Below, one piece after another: positions 16,259 to 24,599 of a stretch of 64,000 nucleotides of DNA. Source of the stretch: Streptomyces sp. NBC_00443 (GTDB lineage: Bacteria; Actinomycetota; Actinomycetes; Streptomycetales; Streptomycetaceae); contig NZ_CP107917.1 of assembly GCF_036014175.1 (NCBI RefSeq), forward strand, positions 6,448,001 to 6,512,000, written 5' to 3'. The number at the start of each line of letters is the position of its first letter. Positions within the stretch are counted from its first letter, which is position 1. The position numbers and the translations under genes were made by a program. The notes under the pieces are model-generated. The model saw only the letters and a list, made by a program, of their open reading frames with translations. It did no database searches and was not told the origin of the DNA.

Positions 16259-16312
16259 GCCTTTAGGGGCGCGGGGAACTGCGCGATCAGCCACGACGCA
16301 CTCGCAGCCGCA
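16259..16312. repeat. Dispersed GC-rich intergenic repeat, copy 2
   Basis: GCCTTTAGGGGCGCGGGG followed by GCGCGATCAGCC and CGCAGCCGCA matches the outer parts of the element at 414-492, without its central hairpin. It again begins just after a gene stop codon (33 bases after GH43), between convergent genes. Confidence 0.6.
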
Positions 16313-16343
16313 CATACGCCCGCACCCCTCCGGCGAAAGGGCG

Positions 16344-18026
16344 CTACCCGGCCGCCCCCATACCCGCGGCATTCGGCCAAGACTGACTGTTGGGCCACCC
16401 CGTCGCCGGCGCCGGAGTAAGCCCCGGCCCCGTAGTCCCCCGCACCTGCGCGGCCGTAAGCCCACCGCGGGCCGGCACTCCGGGCGGCGTAGGCCCGGGC
16501 ATCGCAGCCGCGGCGGGCGCCATGGGCGCCATGGGCGACGGGAACGGCGTCGGAGCAGGGGCGGGCGCAGCCGCCGGCACAGGCACAGGCGTAGGCACGG
16601 GCGTGGGCATCGGCGCAGCCGCCGGCACAGGCACAGGCGTGGGCATCGGCGCAGGCATGGGCGCCGGGACCGGAGCCACCGGAACCGGCGCAGGCATGGG
16701 CATCCCCATACCCTGCGGAGGCACCGCGGCAGCGGCCGGCGCCACCGGCTGCGGCTGAGCCGGCGCAGGTGCCGGCATGGGCGCACCCATGGCCTGCGCG
16801 GCGAGCCCCGGCATCCCCGCACCGTTCGTGGAGCTGACCAGCCGGTCCACGGCCGCCGTACCCGAGCTGTAGTTGATTCCTGTACCCAGCTCAGGTACGG
16901 CGGCTCCCCTCCTGGACCCGTAGAGCACCTGCTCCAGGCCGGACACCAGGCGACGCACGTCCACCTGGGGGCGCACCACGAGTCGCAGGAAGCGGCTGGA
17001 CGAACCGATCTTGTTGCCGCACTCGCGGACCAGGATCCGGTGCTCGGTGAGCAGCCGATCCCGGACCACGGTGCCTTCGGCGCCCACGGGGAGGCGCACG
17101 AAGAGGAAGTTGCCCTGCGACGGGTAGACCGTCAGGCCGGGGAGCGAGGAGAGCTGGCTGGCCATGTCGAGGCGGTCCCGGCGCACCTGGTGCAGGCTCT
17201 GCGCGTACTCGGCGCCGTGGTTCTTGAGCATGAACACCACGTGCTCGGCAAAGGCGTTGAGGTTCCACTTCGGCAGCCTCGAGCGGACCATGCCCGCGAG
17301 CGCCGGGTTGGCGACCAGATAGCCGAAGCGGATGCCGTGCAGACCGAAGTTCTTGCCGAGGCTGCGCAGGACGATGACGTTCGGCCGCAGCATCGCCTCC
17401 TGGACGACCGAGGGTTCCTGCTCGGCGTCGGCGAACTCCAGGAAGCTCTCGTCGACGATGACGAGGTCCAGGTCGGCCATGGCGTCCATGAACTGCACGA
17501 GCGCGTGCTTGTGGAGGTAGCCGCCGTCGGGGTTGTTCGGGTTGCAGATGACCGCCACCCGCGTCCCCCTGGCGCGGATGAACTCGGCGTACTGCGCGAG
17601 GTCGAGGGCGAAGCCGCTGGACTCCTGGAGCGGGAACATGTCGACCCGCTTGCCGGTCTCCATGGGCTGGTCGGTCCAGCGGCCGAAGGTGGGGACGGGG
17701 ATGGCGAGGGACTCCCGGACCATCAGGTGGTCGATCCAGGTGATCAGCTCCGTGGAGCCGTTGCCCATCGCCACGCACTGCGGCGGAAGTTGGAGCAGAC
17801 TGCACAGCTCGGCCGTGATCGTGTCCGCGCTGCTCGGGTAGTACGTGATGATGTCCCGCAGCCGGGCCCCCATGTCCTGGAACATCTCCGGCGTCGGGAA
17901 GTACGGGTTGCAGGGAATGCAGAAGTCGACCGGACCGGCCCCGTCGCCGCCCTCACGCGTCAGCGCCGCCATCGACGGGCTGTGTGCCGCGGTGCTGCGG
18001 AACAGCGAGGTGACGTTGTCGGCCAT
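16344..18026 (-). CDS. PLP-dependent class I/II aminotransferase with Pro/Ala/Met-rich tail
   Basis: A 560-residue protein. Residues 1-370 are a fold-type I PLP enzyme related to histidinol-phosphate aminotransferase and CobD: GNGSTELITWIDH (phosphate contact, about 89), NPNNPDGG (162-169), Asp192 in VDESF, the Schiff-base Lys225 in SLGKNFGLHGIRFGY, and the substrate Arg in FLRLVVRP. Residues 371-560 are an extra low-complexity tail rich in Pro, Ala, Met and Val with repeated PMPAP/VPVPAAAP units; it is unusual for this family and probably disordered. The reaction is not determined. The start ATG is preceded by GGAGG, which is tied up in a long leader structure (18031-18123). Confidence 0.85.
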   Translation of the reverse strand: MADNVTSLFRSTAAHSPSMAALTREGGDGAGPVDFCIPCNPYFPTPEMFQDMGARLRDIITYYPSSADTITAELCSLLQLPPQCVAMGNGSTELITWIDHLMVRESLAIPVPTFGRWTDQPMETGKRVDMFPLQESSGFALDLAQYAEFIRARGTRVAVICNPNNPDGGYLHKHALVQFMDAMADLDLVIVDESFLEFADAEQEPSVVQEAMLRPNVIVLRSLGKNFGLHGIRFGYLVANPALAGMVRSRLPKWNLNAFAEHVVFMLKNHGAEYAQSLHQVRRDRLDMASQLSSLPGLTVYPSQGNFLFVRLPVGAEGTVVRDRLLTEHRILVRECGNKIGSSSRFLRLVVRPQVDVRRLVSGLEQVLYGSRRGAAVPELGTGINYSSGTAAVDRLVSSTNGAGMPGLAAQAMGAPMPAPAPAQPQPVAPAAAAVPPQGMGMPMPAPVPVAPVPAPMPAPMPTPVPVPAAAPMPTPVPTPVPVPAAAPAPAPTPFPSPMAPMAPAAAAMPGPTPPGVPARGGLTAAQVRGTTGPGLTPAPATGWPNSQSWPNAAGMGAAG

Positions 18027-18030
18027 GGAA

Positions 18031-18123
18031 CCTCCGTATGGGGCGGGCCCGGCGGGGACGACCGGGCCCGTCGTCTTTGGGTGGCCCGCGCGGGGGAGCG
18101 CGGGCCGCCCTTACATACGGAGG
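18031..18123 (-). promoter_or_regulatory. Structured 5' leader sequestering the ribosome binding site
   Basis: On the minus strand, CCTCCGTATG (18123-18114) is perfectly complementary to CATACGGAGG (18040-18031), and the latter contains the Shine-Dalgarno GGAGG of the aminotransferase, 4 bases before its ATG. A G-U and an A-U pair extend the stem. Between the arms are two further hairpins: a 9-bp stem GGCCCGCGC/GCGCGGGCC (18106-18083) and an 8-bp stem CGGGCCCG/CGGGCCCG (18070-18044). Together they draw a three-way junction that would hide the ribosome binding site. The structure was read by eye; no riboswitch class is recognised. Confidence 0.6.
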
Positions 18124-18232
18124 CTGGGGTGGCGCTGTTCAACCACTGAGAAACCGGTAGGAACTTGTGTGCCACCTGTGAAGAACCGTCAGAACCGGCA
18201 GAAGGGGAGGTCCGAGTGCTGCCGGCAGCGGC

Positions 18233-19378
18233 TCAGCAGCTGAACGAGTGCACCGTCGAAGACCGGTACGTCTGCCCAGGTCGCAGCACCGTCGACGGGA
18301 ACGACGGCTTGTTCGGCGAGTCCGGGAAGTGCTGCGTCTCCAGGCACAGCGCGTCGCCCTGCCGGTAGGTGCGGCCGGACGGGCCGACCAGGGTGCCGTC
18401 GAGGAAGTTGCCGGAGTAGAACTGCAGGCCGGGCTCGGTGGTCGCCATCCGCAGGGTGCGGCCGGAGGACGGGTCCTTCAGGGTGGCGATCCACTCGGGG
18501 CGCGGCGAGATGCCCTTGTCGAGGACCCAGTTGTGGTCGATGCCCTTGCCGTACAGCAGCTGCTGGTGGGCCTCGCGCAGGCCCTCGCCGATCGCCTTGG
18601 TGCGGCGGAAGTCGAAGGGGGTGCCCGCGACGGGGGCCAGCTGCCCGGTCGGGATGAGACCCGAGTCGACGGGGGTGTAGCGGGAGGCGTCGATCTTCAG
18701 CTGGTGGTTCTCGATCGTGCCGCTGCCCTCGCCGGCGAGGTTCCAGTAGACGTGGCTGGTGAGGTTGACGACCGTGGCCTTGTCGGTGGTGGCCTCGTAG
18801 TCGATGCGCCAGTCACCGTGCTTGGTGAGGGTGTACGTCACCTTCACCTTGAGCGTGCCCGGGTAGCCCATCTCGCCGTCGACGGACGTGTAGTACAGGT
18901 GCAGGCCGACGTCGGAGCCCTTGGTGAACGGCTCGACGTCCCACACGCGCTTGTCGAAGCCCTGGGCGCCGCCGTGCAGGCTGTTCTCGCCGTCGTTGAC
19001 GTTGACCTGGTAGGCCTTGCCGTCGAGCGTGAACTTGCCCTTGCCGATGCGGTTGCCGTACCGGCCGATCAGGGCGCCGAAGTACGGGCTCTTCGCGACG
19101 TAGTCCTCGATGTTGTCGAAGCCCAGGGAGATGTTGGCGAGCCGGCCGCGGCGGTCCGGGACCTCCAGGGACTGCACGACGCCGCCGTAGGAGAGGACCT
19201 TCATGCGGGTGCCGCCGTTGGCCAGCGACCAGCTGTAGACCTTGGTGCCGTCGGCAAGCTTGCCGAAGAGCGACTTCACCGGGGTCCTGCCTCCCGTGGC
19301 GTGTGCGCTGCCGATGGTCGCGGCGGTGATCCCCGCCGCCGCGGCTCCGGCTATGACCGTACGTCTGCTCATGTCCAT
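18233..19378 (-). CDS. Tat-exported aldose 1-epimerase
   Basis: A 381-residue mutarotase interconverting alpha and beta anomers of aldoses such as galactose, glucose or arabinose. A twin-arginine signal (MSRRTVIAGAAAAGITAATIGSAHA) directs export of the folded enzyme. The catalytic residues are in conserved frames: NSLHGG, LTSHVYWNLAG (His acid), DHNWVLD and LETQHFPDSPN (Glu base). It is the last gene of the sugar-uptake locus, separated from the permease by a hairpin at 19404-19429. Exported, it would supply the preferred anomer to the importer. A second, cytoplasmic homologue is at 52833-53810. Confidence 0.93.
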   Translation of the reverse strand: MDMSRRTVIAGAAAAGITAATIGSAHATGGRTPVKSLFGKLADGTKVYSWSLANGGTRMKVLSYGGVVQSLEVPDRRGRLANISLGFDNIEDYVAKSPYFGALIGRYGNRIGKGKFTLDGKAYQVNVNDGENSLHGGAQGFDKRVWDVEPFTKGSDVGLHLYYTSVDGEMGYPGTLKVKVTYTLTKHGDWRIDYEATTDKATVVNLTSHVYWNLAGEGSGTIENHQLKIDASRYTPVDSGLIPTGQLAPVAGTPFDFRRTKAIGEGLREAHQQLLYGKGIDHNWVLDKGISPRPEWIATLKDPSSGRTLRMATTEPGLQFYSGNFLDGTLVGPSGRTYRQGDALCLETQHFPDSPNKPSFPSTVLRPGQTYRSSTVHSFSC

Positions 19379-19403
19379 GTGCGGCTCCTGCTCGGGAAGT
19401 TGA

Positions 19404-19429
19404 AGGGCCCCGCCTTCCGGCGGGGCCCT
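19404..19429 (-). terminator. Hairpin between permease and epimerase genes
   Basis: AGGGCCCCGCC-TTCC-GGCGGGGCCCT is a perfect 11-bp stem with a 4-base loop just after the permease stop. It may terminate or partly attenuate the ABC operon before the epimerase. Confidence 0.75.
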
Positions 19430-19439
19430 GTGCTTGGAC

Positions 19440-20684
19440 TTACGAACCGACCTTGCGCTTGTTCCACACGTCGAACCCGACCGCCGCCAGCAGCACCAGG
19501 CCCTTGATGACCTGCTGCCAGTCGGTGCCGATGCCGACGAGGTTCATGCCGTTGTTCAGCACGCCCAGGACCAGGCCACCGATGATCGCGCCGAGGACGG
19601 TGCCGACGCCGCCGCTCATCGACGCGCCGCCGATGAACGAGGCCGCGATCGCCTCCAGCTCGAAGTTGAGGCCGGCCTTGGGAGAGGCCGCGTTGAAGCG
19701 GGCGGCGAAGACCAGACCCGCCAGGGCCGCGAGCATGCCCATGTTCAGGAAGACCAGGAAGGTGACCTTCTTGTCCTTCACACCCGACAGCTTGGCCGCG
19801 GGCAGGTTGCCGCCGATGGCGTAGATGTGGCGGCCGATGATCGCGTTGCGCATGACGTACCCGAAGCCGACGAGCAGCACGCCCAGGACGAGCAGCACGA
19901 TCGGGGCGCCCTTGTAGCTGGCGAGCAGCATCGTCAGCGTGAGGATGGCGGCGCCGAGCGCGACCAGCTTCAGCAGGAACAGGTTGAAGGGCGGGACTTC
20001 GAGGGAGAACTCCTGCTGCCGGCGACGGTCACGGAACTCCTGGAAGACCACGAACGCGATCATCGCGAAGCCGAGCAGAAGTGTCAGGTTGTGGTAGTTC
20101 GTGGTCGGGCCGACCTCGGGAAGGAAGCCGTTGGCGACCTTCTGCAGGCCCTCCGGGAACGGGCCGAGGGTCTGACCCTCCAGGAAGATCTCCGTCAGAC
20201 CACGGAAGATCAGCATGCCCGCGAGGGTCACGATGAAGGATGGTATGCCGCCGTACGCGATGAAGAACCCTTGTGCCGCACCCGCGAGGGCGCCCATGGC
20301 CAGGCAGAGGATCACCGCCACCGGCCATGGCAGGTCGTTCCTCACCATGAACACGGCCGCCATCGAGCCGATGAACGCCGTCAGCGATCCCACCGACAGG
20401 TCGATATGGCCCGCGATGATGACCAGCATCATGCCGATCGCGAGGATCAGGATGTAGCTGTTCTGCAGCACCAGGTTGGAGACGTTGCGCGGCAGCAGCA
20501 GGTCGCCCTCGGTCCACACGGCGAACAGCACCACGATCAGGCCGAGCGCGATCAGCATGCCGTACTGCCGCATGTTGCGGCGCATACCGTCCATCACCAG
20601 CTGGAGCAGGCCGGCGCCCGCGGCCCCCGAGCTCTTGCCCGGCGGCGCGGGGGCCGGGCTCTTGGCGGTCACATCCGTGCTCAT
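19440..20684 (-). CDS. mmsB: Multiple-monosaccharide ABC transporter permease
   Basis: A 414-residue inner-membrane subunit of the ribose/xylose type (BPD_transp_2), with about ten hydrophobic segments. Markers include GHIDLSVGSLTAFIGSMAAV (about 145), the loop VRNDLPWPVAVILCLAMGALAGAAQG and the C-terminal SFIGGASMSGGVGTVLGAIIGGLVLGVLNNGMNLVG. The length and the internal VVFQEFRDRRRQQEF insertion match the MmsB/GguB group rather than the shorter RbsC. Its ATG overlaps the TGA of the ATPase gene (ATGA), so it is translationally coupled. Confidence 0.93.
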   Translation of the reverse strand: MSTDVTAKSPAPAPPGKSSGAAGAGLLQLVMDGMRRNMRQYGMLIALGLIVVLFAVWTEGDLLLPRNVSNLVLQNSYILILAIGMMLVIIAGHIDLSVGSLTAFIGSMAAVFMVRNDLPWPVAVILCLAMGALAGAAQGFFIAYGGIPSFIVTLAGMLIFRGLTEIFLEGQTLGPFPEGLQKVANGFLPEVGPTTNYHNLTLLLGFAMIAFVVFQEFRDRRRQQEFSLEVPPFNLFLLKLVALGAAILTLTMLLASYKGAPIVLLVLGVLLVGFGYVMRNAIIGRHIYAIGGNLPAAKLSGVKDKKVTFLVFLNMGMLAALAGLVFAARFNAASPKAGLNFELEAIAASFIGGASMSGGVGTVLGAIIGGLVLGVLNNGMNLVGIGTDWQQVIKGLVLLAAVGFDVWNKRKVGS

Positions 20685-22231
20685 CGGGATACCTCTTTGT
20701 CCTTTGTCATCTGACGCATCAACGATTCCTGCGAGGCCTCGGCCCGCGAGAACTCGCCGGTCAGCCGCCCCGCGGCCATCGTGTAGATGCGGTCACACAT
20801 GCCGAGCAGCTCCGGCAGCTCGGAGGAGATGAAGACGACCGCCTTGCCCTGGGCGGCCAGCTGGTCGATGACCGTGTAGATCTCGTACTTGGCGCCGACG
20901 TCGATGCCTCGCGTCGGCTCGTCCAGGATCAGCACATCGGGACCCGCGAAGATCCACTTGCTGAGGACGACCTTCTGCTGGTTGCCGCCGGACAGCTTGC
21001 CCACCGGCTCGAAGACGGTCGGCGCCTTGATGTTCATGGACTTGCGGAAGCCCTCGGCGACCTGCCGCTCCCCGTGCTCGTCGACCACGCCCCGTTTGGC
21101 GACCTTGCCCAGCGCGCTGAGCGAGATGTTGCGGTTGATGGTGTCGATGAGGTTGAGGCCGTAGTGCTTGCGGTCCTCGGTGACGTACGCGATGCCGTTC
21201 CTGACCGCCTCGGGGACGGTCTTGGTACGGATCTCCTTGCCGTCCTTGAGGACCGTGCCGCCCGCGTAACGGCCGTACGTCCGCCCGAAGACGCTCATCG
21301 CGAGCTCGGTGCGGCCGGCGCCCATCAGGCCCGCGATGCCGACGATCTCCCCGCGCCGCACGGACAGTGACACATCGTCGACCACCTTGCGTTGCTGGTC
21401 GATCGGGTGGTGCACGGTCCAGTTGCGGATCTCCAGGGCGGGGGCGGCGCCCTTCTCCGGCTCGTGCGGGGTGCGGTCGGGGAAGCGGTGCTCCAGGTCC
21501 CGGCCGACCATGCCGCTGATGATCCGGTCCTCGGTGGTCTCCGGCGCCTTCACATCGAGCGTCTCGATGGTCTGGCCGTCGCGGAGGATCGTCACCGAGT
21601 CGGCGACCTTGCGGATCTCGTTGAGCTTGTGGGAGATGATGATCGAGGTGATGCCCTGCTTCTTCAACTCCAGGATCAGATCCAGGAGTTTGCCGCTGTC
21701 CTCGTCGTTCAGGGCCGCGGTCGGCTCATCGAGGATGAGCAGCTTCACCTTCTTCGACAGCGCCTTCGCGATCTCCACGAGCTGCTGCTTGCCCACGCCG
21801 ATGTCGGCGACGCGGGTGTCCGGGTGGTCGGAGAGACCGACCCGGCGCAGCAGCTCCGTGGCGTGCCGCAGGGTCTCCCGCCAGTCGATGAACCCGCCCT
21901 TGGCGTGCTCATTGCCGAGGAAGATGTTCTCCGCGAGGGAGAGGAACGGCGACAGCGCCAGCTCCTGGTGGATGATGACGATGCCGCGGTGCTCGCTCGC
22001 GCGGATGTCCTTGAACTCGCAGACCTCCCCCTCGAAGAGGATGTCCCCCTCGTAGGTGCCGTGCGGGTGGACGCCGGAGAGGACCTTCATCAGGGTCGAC
22101 TTGCCGGCGCCGTTCTCCCCGCAGATGGCGTGGACCTCGCCCTGCCGGACGGTCAGCGTGACGTCCGACAGCGCTTTGACGCCGGGAAAGGTCTTGACGA
22201 TCGAGCGCATTTCCAGGACGGGTCCCGCCAT
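20681..22231 (-). CDS. mmsA: Multiple-monosaccharide ABC transporter ATPase (double NBD)
   Basis: A 516-residue cytoplasmic subunit with two fused nucleotide-binding domains. The first has Walker A GENGAGKST (about 34), signature IGVGKQQLVEIAKAL and Walker B LLILDEPTAAL. The second has the degenerate Walker A GLMGAGRTE usual for this family, a canonical signature KLSGGNQQKVVLSKW and LILDEPTRGIDVG. The start ATG at 22231 follows GGAAGG; an upstream in-frame TTG is rejected. It is coupled to the permease by a 4-base overlap and follows the binding-protein gene by 32 bases. Confidence 0.94.
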   Translation of the reverse strand: MAGPVLEMRSIVKTFPGVKALSDVTLTVRQGEVHAICGENGAGKSTLMKVLSGVHPHGTYEGDILFEGEVCEFKDIRASEHRGIVIIHQELALSPFLSLAENIFLGNEHAKGGFIDWRETLRHATELLRRVGLSDHPDTRVADIGVGKQQLVEIAKALSKKVKLLILDEPTAALNDEDSGKLLDLILELKKQGITSIIISHKLNEIRKVADSVTILRDGQTIETLDVKAPETTEDRIISGMVGRDLEHRFPDRTPHEPEKGAAPALEIRNWTVHHPIDQQRKVVDDVSLSVRRGEIVGIAGLMGAGRTELAMSVFGRTYGRYAGGTVLKDGKEIRTKTVPEAVRNGIAYVTEDRKHYGLNLIDTINRNISLSALGKVAKRGVVDEHGERQVAEGFRKSMNIKAPTVFEPVGKLSGGNQQKVVLSKWIFAGPDVLILDEPTRGIDVGAKYEIYTVIDQLAAQGKAVVFISSELPELLGMCDRIYTMAAGRLTGEFSRAEASQESLMRQMTKDKEVSR

Positions 22232-22263
22232 GGTCGTGCCTTCCAATCAGAGTGGGCCGGCGG

Positions 22264-23376
22264 TTACTTGAGGTCGCTCTCCTTGATGTAGCCGGAGTCG
22301 ACGACCTCCTTCTGGTAGTTGGTCTTGTCGACCGCGACCGGCTCCAGCAGGTACGCCGGGACGACCTTCGATCCGTTGTCGTAGGTCTTGGAGTCGTTGA
22401 CCTCGGGCTTCTTGTCGTTGAGCAGGGCGTCGACCATGCCCGAGGCGACCTTGGCGAGCTCGCGGGTGTCCTTGTAGACGGTCATCGACTGCTCGTCGGC
22501 GATGATCGACTTCACCGAGGCGACCTCGGCGTCCTGACCGGTGACGACCGGCAGCGGCTTGCTCTTGGAGCCGTAGTCGTCCGACTTCAGCGCCGACAGG
22601 ATGCCGATGGAGATGCCGTCGTACGGCGAGAGGACCGCGTCGACGCGCTCGCTCTTGTACGCCGAGGTCAGGATGTCGTCCATGCGCTTCTGGGCGGTGC
22701 CGCCGTCCCAGCGCAGGGTGGTGACCTGGGTCAGCTTGGTCTGGCCGGAGCGGACGACGAGCTGCTTCTTGTCGATGTAGGGCTGCAGGACCTTCATCGC
22801 CCCGCCGAAGAAGTAGCGGGTGTTGTTGTCGTCGTTGGATCCGGCGAACAGCTCGATGTTGAACGGGCCCTTCTTGGAGCCGTCCTTCAGGCCGAGCTTC
22901 TCGACCATGTAGTCGGCCTGGAGCTCGCCGACCTTCTCGTTGTCGAACGACGCGTAGTAGTCGACGTTCTCCGTGCCGAGGATCAGGCGGTCGTAGGAGA
23001 TCACCGGGATGCTCGCGTCCTTGGCCTGCTGGAGCACGTTGTTCATCGACTTGTTGTCGATGGCCGCGACGATCAGCGCCTTGACGCCCTGCGTGATCAG
23101 GTTCTCGATCTGCGAGACCTGCTGGTCCGGGTCGTCCTCGCCGTAGACCAGCTTGGTCTTGTAGCCCTTGGACTCCAGGTCCGCGACGACGTTCTTGCCG
23201 TCGGCGATCCAGCGCTCGGAGGACTTGGTCGGCATCGCGATGCCGATGGTGGCTCCCTCGGAGCTGCCCGAGTCCTCCTTGGAGCCGCCCTCGCCGCTCT
23301 GGCCGCAGGCGGTCAGGGTCAGCGCGAGGGATGCGGCGGAGGCTATGGCGGCGAGTGCGGCTCTGCGAGTGCGCAT
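22264..23376 (-). CDS. chvE: Multiple-monosaccharide ABC transporter substrate-binding lipoprotein (ChvE-like)
   Basis: A 370-residue periplasmic-binding-protein-fold lipoprotein. The lipobox LTAC (Cys at about 24) marks attachment to the outer face of the membrane. Mature motifs TIGIAMPTKSSERWIADGKNVV, YDRLILGTENVDYYASFDNEKVG and VLSPYDGISIGILSAL match ChvE-type binders of galactose, glucose, arabinose and fucose. Of three clustered ATGs, the third (23376) has AAGGA at the best distance. It is the first gene of the importer operon. Which sugar it binds cannot be told from sequence. Confidence 0.93.
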   Translation of the reverse strand: MRTRRAALAAIASAASLALTLTACGQSGEGGSKEDSGSSEGATIGIAMPTKSSERWIADGKNVVADLESKGYKTKLVYGEDDPDQQVSQIENLITQGVKALIVAAIDNKSMNNVLQQAKDASIPVISYDRLILGTENVDYYASFDNEKVGELQADYMVEKLGLKDGSKKGPFNIELFAGSNDDNNTRYFFGGAMKVLQPYIDKKQLVVRSGQTKLTQVTTLRWDGGTAQKRMDDILTSAYKSERVDAVLSPYDGISIGILSALKSDDYGSKSKPLPVVTGQDAEVASVKSIIADEQSMTVYKDTRELAKVASGMVDALLNDKKPEVNDSKTYDNGSKVVPAYLLEPVAVDKTNYQKEVVDSGYIKESDLK

Positions 23377-23515
23377 GGTCATCATCCTTGATGTGTGTGA
23401 GCAGGGCTCGGTCGGGCGGTGCGAAGACGCTTCGAGGACTGAACGGAGTGAAGCAAGGGTGTGTGGGATTGTGTTCGACTGCGTCTTCTTCTGTGAAGGG
23501 GGTTTGTCCGGAACG

Positions 23516-24478
23516 TTATGCGGGAGTTTCGAATCGCTTCAGCGTTCCGGGCAGCCGTGAACCGAGAGGCGCCATGTCGCCGTCAGCTCCGTGCCGTGCG
23601 AGCAGGTCCAGGGCCAGCCGTCCGCGCCGTACGCGTTCCCGGGCGGTGGCCAGCGTCAGGTCCCGCATGTGGTGGCCGTAGGGATAGATGCCGGGGGTCT
23701 TGGAGAGCCCGAACTTCAGGTAGAGCGGTGCGCCGCGCCGGATGAGCTCGGCGACCTCGTACATCCGCACATAGCCGCCGAGGTCGTCGGGGGCCTCGAT
23801 GTACATGTCCATGGGGGTGGCGGAGACCCGCCGTATCTCGGTGAGGTGATCGAGCGTCAGGTCGCTGGGCACGTTGACCGAGTCGGCGCCGAGGTTCTCG
23901 TACACCGCGTACGCGGCCGGGTTGACGGGTCCGATCAGCGCACTCACCTTGAGCGTCGTGTCGGCCGGGATGATCCCGGCGGCTCTCGCCCGGTGCAGCG
24001 TCCACAGCACGCCCTCGTCGGCGACGAGGAGGCACTTCACGCCCAACTGCGTTGCCCGTACGGCGTCTTCGATGCAGCCGGCGACGGCGTCGTGGCCCCG
24101 GGCGCGCAGTCCGGCCCCCCGCGAGTCGGTGCGCGTGGACCCGCCGATGTCCCAGGTGCCGCGCGGGCCGGTGAACAGACAGAGCTCGATGTCACGCTCG
24201 TCCGTTGCCTGGACCATCTCGGTGATCTCGGCGTCGGTCAGCATCCACACGCCGCTGCCCTGGCTGATCCGGTGGATCGGCACGTCGAGCAGCGAGGCTT
24301 CCTTCAGGACGACGGCCAGCGCTTCGGGACCCTCGCACGAGGGGATCTCGGTGCGCCAGCGACCGCCGCCCGGGAAGGTGTGGGGCGAGGCGTCGGCGGG
24401 GGAGAGGTCGGGCGCGGCCAGGCCGAGGGCGGCGAGCGCCTGCTCACCGGGTCGGCGGGCTGCGGAAGCGTCGGTCAC
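23516..24478 (-). CDS. TIM-barrel-like protein in the sugar-acid locus, function unassigned
   Basis: A 320-residue cytoplasmic protein. The alternation of short beta strands and helices (IELCLFTGP, GVKCLLVADEGVLWTLHRARAAG, TLKVSALIGPVNPAAYAVYENLGADSVNVPSDL, PMDMYIEAPDDLGGYVRMYE, LYLKFGL) suggests a (beta/alpha)8 barrel. Relatives are sometimes labelled U32-like peptidases, but the Cys-containing U32 signature is not visible, so a peptidase role is doubtful. The start GTG follows AAGGA. It sits between the sugar importer and a dehydrogenase/dehydratase pair, with a strong hairpin upstream, so a role in sugar-acid breakdown, such as a lyase or isomerase, is an inference from context. Confidence 0.6.
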   Translation of the reverse strand: MTDASAARRPGEQALAALGLAAPDLSPADASPHTFPGGGRWRTEIPSCEGPEALAVVLKEASLLDVPIHRISQGSGVWMLTDAEITEMVQATDERDIELCLFTGPRGTWDIGGSTRTDSRGAGLRARGHDAVAGCIEDAVRATQLGVKCLLVADEGVLWTLHRARAAGIIPADTTLKVSALIGPVNPAAYAVYENLGADSVNVPSDLTLDHLTEIRRVSATPMDMYIEAPDDLGGYVRMYEVAELIRRGAPLYLKFGLSKTPGIYPYGHHMRDLTLATARERVRRGRLALDLLARHGADGDMAPLGSRLPGTLKRFETPA

Positions 24479-24541
24479 AAGCTGTCCTTCTTGTTCGATA
24501 TGTCGGACGAGGTTCGCGGCTCAGGGTGTGCGGGGCTTGGT

Positions 24542-24586
24542 GTACGCCGGTACGGGGACCGTCAGGTTGCCCCCGTACCGGCGTAC
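24542..24586 (-). terminator. Strong hairpin after the dehydrogenase gene
   Basis: GTACGCCGGTACGGGG (24542-24557) and CCCCGTACCGGCGTAC (24571-24586) are perfect 16-bp complements with a 13-base loop. It would end the dehydratase-dehydrogenase transcript before the barrel-protein gene. Confidence 0.8.
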
Positions 24587-24599
24587 GGCTGAGGGGTGC

